A stretch of 64,000 bases of DNA. Origin: Pseudoxanthomonas sp. Lineage in GTDB: Bacteria; Pseudomonadota; Gammaproteobacteria; Xanthomonadales; Xanthomonadaceae. The stretch covers positions 2,232,001 through 2,296,000 of the forward strand of contig NZ_DASYGY010000009.1 in NCBI RefSeq assembly GCF_035999195.1. Direction: 5' to 3'. Shown one piece after another: positions 60,009-64,000 of this stretch; the first letter of the stretch is position 1; every line of letters starts with the position of its first letter. The notes beneath the pieces are model-generated. The model was not told the origin of the DNA and ran no database searches. It saw only the letters and a list, made by a program, of their open reading frames with translations. Made by a program: the position numbers and the translations under genes.

Positions 60009-62630
60009 ATGCCATCCCCCACGTTCCCCATCACGCCGCTGTTGCCGGACATCGCCCGCAGCCTGTCCGGGCATCCGCGCCTGGTGCTGGAAGCGCCGCC
60101 CGGTGCGGGCAAGACCACGCAGGTGCCGCTGGCGCTGCTCGATGCGCCGTGGCTGCAGGGCCGCAAGATCGTGATGCTGGAGCCGCGCCGCGTGGCCGCA
60201 CGCGCAGCGGCCGGCTTCATGGCGAAACAGCGGGGCGAAGCGGTGGGCGGCACGGTCGGTTACCGCATCCGTTTCGAGAACAAGGTCGGACCCGACACGC
60301 GGATCGAGGTGGTCACCGAAGGCATCCTGACCCGGATGATCCAGGACGATCCGATGCTGGAGAGCGTCGGCGCGATCCTGTTCGACGAGTTCCACGAACG
60401 CCACCTCGCCGGCGACCTCGGCCTGGCGCTCGCGCTGGACGTGCAGGCGCAGGTACGCGAGGACCTGCGCATCGTCGTGATGTCCGCCACGCTCGACGGC
60501 GAGAAGCTGGCGCGCTTCCTCGATGCGCCACGGTTGAGCAGCGAGGGCCGCAGCTTCCCGGTGCAGGTGTCGCACGTCCCCGCACGTCGAGACGAATCGC
60601 AGGAATCCCAAGTGCGCCGCGCCATCGAACAGGCGGTCCAGTCGCATCCCGGCGACGTGCTGGTGTTCCTCCCCGGCCAGCGCGAGATCGCGCGCGTGGA
60701 GGCACTGTTGAGCCCCTCTCCCGCCGGGAGAGGGGTTGGGGAGAGGGGCAACGAAGGACGCGATGGTTCCGGCAGCAACGCTGCGCTCGCCCCTCATCCG
60801 CCCCCGGATCAGGTCCGGGGCGCGCTTTCCGGGCACCTCCTCCCGAGAGGAGAAGGGAAAGACGATTTCATCGTCCTGGCCCTGCACGGCGACCTGCCGG
60901 TGGAAAAGCAGTCCGAAGCGCTGCAGCCCGATCCGCAGGGTCGCCGCCGCGTGGTGCTGGCGACCAACGTGGCCGAATCGTCGGTGACGCTGCCCGGCGT
61001 GCGCGTGGTGGTCGACAGCGGACAGGCGCGCGAGCCGTCCTACGATCCGAACAGCGGTTTCTCCCGACTGGAAGTGACGACCATCTCGCAGGCCTCCGCC
61101 GACCAGCGCGCCGGTCGTGCCGGCCGTGTCGCCGACGGCTGGGCCTACCGCCTGTGGCCGCAATCGCAGCGCCTGGACCCGCAGCGGCGGCCGGAGATCG
61201 CGCTGGTCGAGCTCGGTGCGCTGGCATTGGAACTGGCCGCGTGGGGCAGCGACGATCTGCGTTTCGTCGATGCGCCGCCGCCGGGCGCCATGAATGCGGC
61301 CCGCGATCTGCTGCGCCGCCTCGGCGCACTGACGTCGACGAATGCCATCACGCCGCTGGGCAAGCGCATGCTCGCGCTCGGCACGCATCCGCGGCTCGCG
61401 GCGATGCTGCTGTCGGCAGGCGAGGGCGAGGACCGCGCGCTCGCCTGCGATCTTGCCGCGCTGGTCGAAGCGCGCGATCCGCTGCGGATGGGCGGCGATG
61501 CGCTGGCTGCGCGCTGGCGTGCGCTGGCGGCGTTCCGCAGCGGCCGCGCGCCACAGGACGTGAACCGGTCCGGCCTGGCCGCGATCGACGCCGCCGCGAA
61601 GCAGTGGCGCCGCCGCGTGCGTGAGCATGCAGCACCGCCATCGTCCGTTGAAGCGCATCGCCTGGGCGACGTGCTGATGCATGCGTTTCCGGACCGCATC
61701 GGCTTCCGGCATCCGCAGGACGCACGCCGCTACCTGCTCGCGAACGGGCGCAGTGCGCGGCTGTTCGACGACAGCGCGCTGGTGGGCGAACCCTGGATCG
61801 TCGTCAGCGAACTGCGGCACGAGAACCGCGACGCCCTGGTGCAGCGGGGAGCGCCGGTGGACGAGCAGCGCCTGCGCCGCGACTTCGCCGACCGCTTCGT
61901 CACCGAAGACACGGTGCGCTGGGATGCCTCGCGCCGCGCGTTGTCCGCGCAACGCGAATCGCGCTTCGACCAGATCGTCTTCGACGCGCGCCCTGCCGGC
62001 CGCGTCGATCCCGCGCTCGCCGCCGCCGCGTTGACCGACGCGGTGCGCGATCTCGGCCTGGACGCGCTGTCGTGGCCCGAGTCGCTGCAGCAATGGCGCG
62101 AACGCGTGCGCTGCCTGCGCGAGTGGATGCCGGATCTCGGCCTGCCCGACCTGTCCGACGACGCGCTGATCGCCACGCTCGACGACTGGCTGAAGCCGGC
62201 CTTCGCCGGCAAGACACGGCTCGATGCGCTGGAGGAGGACGAGCTGGCCAACGCGCTGAAGTCGGGCATGGAGTGGTCGCTCCGGCAGCGCATCGATCAG
62301 CTGGCGCCGGTGCGTATCAGCGTGCCGTCCGGGATGGAGCGCCGCATCGAATACACGCACGGCCAACCGCCGGTGCTGGCGGTGAAGCTGCAGGAGCTGT
62401 TCGGCCTGGCCGACACACCGCGCGTGGCCGACGGTCGCGTGCCGGTGCTGCTGCACCTGCTGTCGCCCGGCGGCAAACCGTTGCAGGTGACCTCGGACCT
62501 GCGCAACTTCTGGAACTCGACCTACGCCGAGGTAAAGAAGGAGATGAAGGGGCGGTATCCGAAGCATCCGTGGCCCGACGACCCGTGGAGCGCCCAGGCG
62601 ACCCATCGGGCGAAGCCGCGCGGTACGTAG
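60009..62630 (+). CDS. hrpB: ATP-dependent RNA helicase HrpB (with repeat-derived insertion)
   Basis: An 873-residue DEAH/RHA-type helicase. Motif I APPGAGKTTQVPLALL (residues about 30-45), Ia LEPRRVAARA, II LFDEFHERHLAGD, III SATLDGEKLA, V VLATNVAESSVTLPGVRVVVDSG (shown in part) and VI QRAGRAGRV are all intact, with the HrpB C-terminal domain (PKHPWPDDPW end). Within the second RecA domain, between VFLPGQREIARVEALL and VLALHGDLPVEKQ, about 50 residues (235-286) are encoded by a palindromic repeat (60711-60859) in frame. The family normally has only a short loop here. The role of HrpB is unclear. Start ATG 60009; a TTG 9 bases earlier is possible. Confidence 0.9.
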   Translation: MPSPTFPITPLLPDIARSLSGHPRLVLEAPPGAGKTTQVPLALLDAPWLQGRKIVMLEPRRVAARAAAGFMAKQRGEAVGGTVGYRIRFENKVGPDTRIEVVTEGILTRMIQDDPMLESVGAILFDEFHERHLAGDLGLALALDVQAQVREDLRIVVMSATLDGEKLARFLDAPRLSSEGRSFPVQVSHVPARRDESQESQVRRAIEQAVQSHPGDVLVFLPGQREIARVEALLSPSPAGRGVGERGNEGRDGSGSNAALAPHPPPDQVRGALSGHLLPRGEGKDDFIVLALHGDLPVEKQSEALQPDPQGRRRVVLATNVAESSVTLPGVRVVVDSGQAREPSYDPNSGFSRLEVTTISQASADQRAGRAGRVADGWAYRLWPQSQRLDPQRRPEIALVELGALALELAAWGSDDLRFVDAPPPGAMNAARDLLRRLGALTSTNAITPLGKRMLALGTHPRLAAMLLSAGEGEDRALACDLAALVEARDPLRMGGDALAARWRALAAFRSGRAPQDVNRSGLAAIDAAAKQWRRRVREHAAPPSSVEAHRLGDVLMHAFPDRIGFRHPQDARRYLLANGRSARLFDDSALVGEPWIVVSELRHENRDALVQRGAPVDEQRLRRDFADRFVTEDTVRWDASRRALSAQRESRFDQIVFDARPAGRVDPALAAAALTDAVRDLGLDALSWPESLQQWRERVRCLREWMPDLGLPDLSDDALIATLDDWLKPAFAGKTRLDALEEDELANALKSGMEWSLRQRIDQLAPVRISVPSGMERRIEYTHGQPPVLAVKLQELFGLADTPRVADGRVPVLLHLLSPGGKPLQVTSDLRNFWNSTYAEVKKEMKGRYPKHPWPDDPWSAQATHRAKPRGT
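60711..60859. repeat. Palindromic repeat inserted in frame inside hrpB
   Basis: Two parts: 60711-60752, nearly identical to the left flank of the DUF559 gene (20747-20790), and 60786-60857, a second palindromic unit (CCCTCATCCGCCCCCGGATC to GAGAGGAGAAGGG). Together they read as SPSPAGRGVGERG... to ...LLPRGEGK in the helicase. Confidence 0.85.
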
Positions 62631-62787
62631 CGCGTCGTTATCGCCTGCCGCGGCGGCGGCGCACCCATTACGTTCGCGGCGGTTTCCCCTCGGCGGCGGG
62701 CACCGCATGCCGATGCGTGTCTTCTTTGCGCGTGGCCGCGTCGGCCGAAACGCTTAGACTCTTCCGTCTTCACCCTTGCCTGTCGCC

Positions 62788-63801
62788 ATGACCGCTCCCG
62801 TCCCGATGCTGCACGACGCCGCCTTCATGCCGTTCCGGCTGGACGCCGTCGGCAGGCGGATGCTGTTCGTGCGGCTCGACCGCACGCAACGTGCGCGGGC
62901 CGCCTTCCTGGATGAGCGGGCGTTGGCCGACAAGCCCCAGGGTGGCTGGGTGCCACTGGACGCGCTGCCGCCGCTGACCGGCGCGCCGCCCGGATGCCAT
63001 TTCCTGTTCCACATCGGCCATTGCGGCTCCACGCTGCTCAGTCGGTTGCTGGCCGAACATCCGCAGACCCAGGTGTTGCGGGAACCGCTGACGTTGCGGG
63101 GACTGGCGGAGCATCAACGCGATGCCGGCCTGCCGGAAGGCCGCTTTTCCCGCGACGAATGGCAGGCGTTGCTGCACGACACCGTGGGCCGGCTGGCGCG
63201 ACCGCTCGCACCGGACCGGCATTGCATCATCAAGGCGACCAGCAGCTGCAACAGCCTGGTGTCGCCGTTGCTGGCCGCGTTTCCTGGCGCCCGCGCGATC
63301 TTCATGGACATGCCGCTGCGGCCCTATCTGGCCACGGTGCTGAAATCGCCTGACTCCGTGCGCGACGCGCTCACCACCGCGCCCGCACGGCTGGCGTGGC
63401 TGCGCGAGCGTGTCGGGGACGATGCGGCATTGCAGCTCCATCGCCTGACGCTGTCGCAGCAGTGCGCCATGGTGTGGTTGGCCGAGCATGCGCGCCGCAA
63501 GGCCTTGCAGGCGGGTCCGGAGGGCGATCGCGTGCTGCACGTGGATTTCGAGCGACTGCTGGAAACCCCGGAGTCCACGCTGGAGGCGATTGCCGGACAT
63601 CTCGGCTGGGATGCCGCCTGGATCGGTGCGGCGAAGACGTCATCCGCGTGGGCACGCTATTCCAAGGCCCCGCAGCACGGCTACAGCGTGGAGGATCGGC
63701 GCCACGACCTGGAGCGCTCGCTTGGCCTGCACCGGGAGGCCATCGTCGACGCGGAAGCCTTCGTCAGCACGTTGCAGCAACGGCATCCGTCGCTGGCCTG
63801 A
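62788..63801 (+). CDS. Sulfotransferase-like protein
   Basis: A 337-residue protein. The P-loop-like 5'-phosphosulfate-binding motif FHIGHCGSTLLSRLLAEHPQ (about residues 72-91) and the following LREPLTLRGLAEH pattern resemble the sulfotransferase superfamily; a later VLHVDFERLLETPESTLEAI fits its 3' end block. The Cys in place of the usual Arg/Lys-Thr context and the lack of a clear 3'-phosphate-binding Arg-Ser motif leave activity uncertain. Possible -10 TAGACT at 62755-62760. No pathway neighbours. The 157-base gap before it shows nothing else. Confidence 0.65.
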   Translation: MTAPVPMLHDAAFMPFRLDAVGRRMLFVRLDRTQRARAAFLDERALADKPQGGWVPLDALPPLTGAPPGCHFLFHIGHCGSTLLSRLLAEHPQTQVLREPLTLRGLAEHQRDAGLPEGRFSRDEWQALLHDTVGRLARPLAPDRHCIIKATSSCNSLVSPLLAAFPGARAIFMDMPLRPYLATVLKSPDSVRDALTTAPARLAWLRERVGDDAALQLHRLTLSQQCAMVWLAEHARRKALQAGPEGDRVLHVDFERLLETPESTLEAIAGHLGWDAAWIGAAKTSSAWARYSKAPQHGYSVEDRRHDLERSLGLHREAIVDAEAFVSTLQQRHPSLA

Positions 63802-63816
63802 GGCGTGTCGCGCGCG

Positions 63817-64000
63817 TCAGGTATCGGCCCACATGCGGAACAGGTTGGTCCTTAGCGATTCCAGCAGCACCCGCTGGCGTGCGTTGGCGGGATCGGCCAG
63901 CGAACGCGCTTCCTCGATCTGCGCCAGCAGCTCGCGGCGCGATACGTCCGCCACCCAGCTCTGCAGCCAGGTGATCGCCGCGATGCGGATACCCTGCGTC
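63817..64000 (-). CDS. Unidentified protein (partial, C-terminal end)
   Basis: The last 60 or so codons of a gene entering from the right edge. The peptide reads RIAAITWLQSWVADVSRREL, LLAQIEEARSLADPANARQR, and ends RTNLFRMWADT. It is helical and charged, with no motif that I recognise. Codon use matches the neighbours. Convergent with the sulfotransferase-like gene, 15 bases between stops. Confidence 0.55.
   Translation of the reverse strand, partial: TQGIRIAAITWLQSWVADVSRRELLAQIEEARSLADPANARQRVLLESLRTNLFRMWADT

Overview
The window is GC-rich chromosomal DNA from a gammaproteobacterium of the family Xanthomonadaceae (Pseudoxanthomonas, Luteimonas, Lysobacter or Stenotrophomonas type; I cannot name the genus from sequence alone). 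Reasons are the gene order gyrB-recF-dnaN-dnaA | rpmH-rnpA-yidC-mnmE, a tonB-exbB-exbD-exbD cluster, FabV as enoyl-ACP reductase, acnD/prpF, and the abundance of short palindromic repeats (REP-like) between genes. About 62 protein genes are packed with short gaps; I see no tRNA, rRNA, complete insertion sequence, prophage or CRISPR array.

Layout. 1-8.9 kb: partial rmuC, a SUFU-domain protein, an amino-acid permease, fabV, rlmI with a DUF1080 lipoprotein, a TerC-family Mn exporter behind a yybP-ykoY manganese riboswitch, and a rhomboid protease. 8.9-15.7 kb: a TonB-dependent receptor, a patatin lipoprotein, an HD phosphohydrolase, a small monooxygenase, an Lrp/AsnC regulator divergent from phhA, and azurin. 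15.8-22.4 kb: a DUF389 membrane protein with an OmpA-like tail, then acnD, an SRPBCC gene, a repeat-bracketed DUF559 gene and prpF (2-methylcitrate cycle). 22.4-31.2 kb: a NarL-type two-component pair, an MgtC/DUF4010 membrane protein, fbp, a 2OG-Fe(II) oxygenase, a radical SAM protein, cls, a small membrane protein and pdxJ.

31.2-36.4 kb, all leftward: a TPR protein, tonB, exbB, three exbD paralogues (the third behind a terminator) and an M48 protease lipoprotein. 36.5-48.2 kb is the replication-origin region: a CPBP protease, gyrB, recF, dnaN and dnaA run leftward, while rpmH, rnpA, yidC and mnmE run rightward. The dnaA-dnaN gap holds DnaA boxes and an AT-rich stretch and is the likely oriC. 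Three parS-type ParB sites lie within 1.3 kb in and beside recF, so origin firing and chromosome segregation signals sit together.

48.2-64 kb: a TonB-domain lipoprotein, a frameshifted outer-membrane-protein remnant, a NatAB-like ABC exporter with a secreted TAP-type peptidase, an M50-like membrane protease, ferredoxin-NADP reductase, a yadG-yadH-panE-yeeZ operon, tatD, hrpB (with a repeat inserted in frame), a sulfotransferase-like gene and the end of an unidentified gene. The most unusual features are the DUF559 gene carried between inverted palindromic repeats inside the acnD-prpF operon, the related repeat absorbed into hrpB, the parS cluster, and a group of six promoters whose -10 box lies 5-7 bases before the start codon, which predicts leaderless mRNAs. 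No clearly new defence or biosynthetic system is visible.
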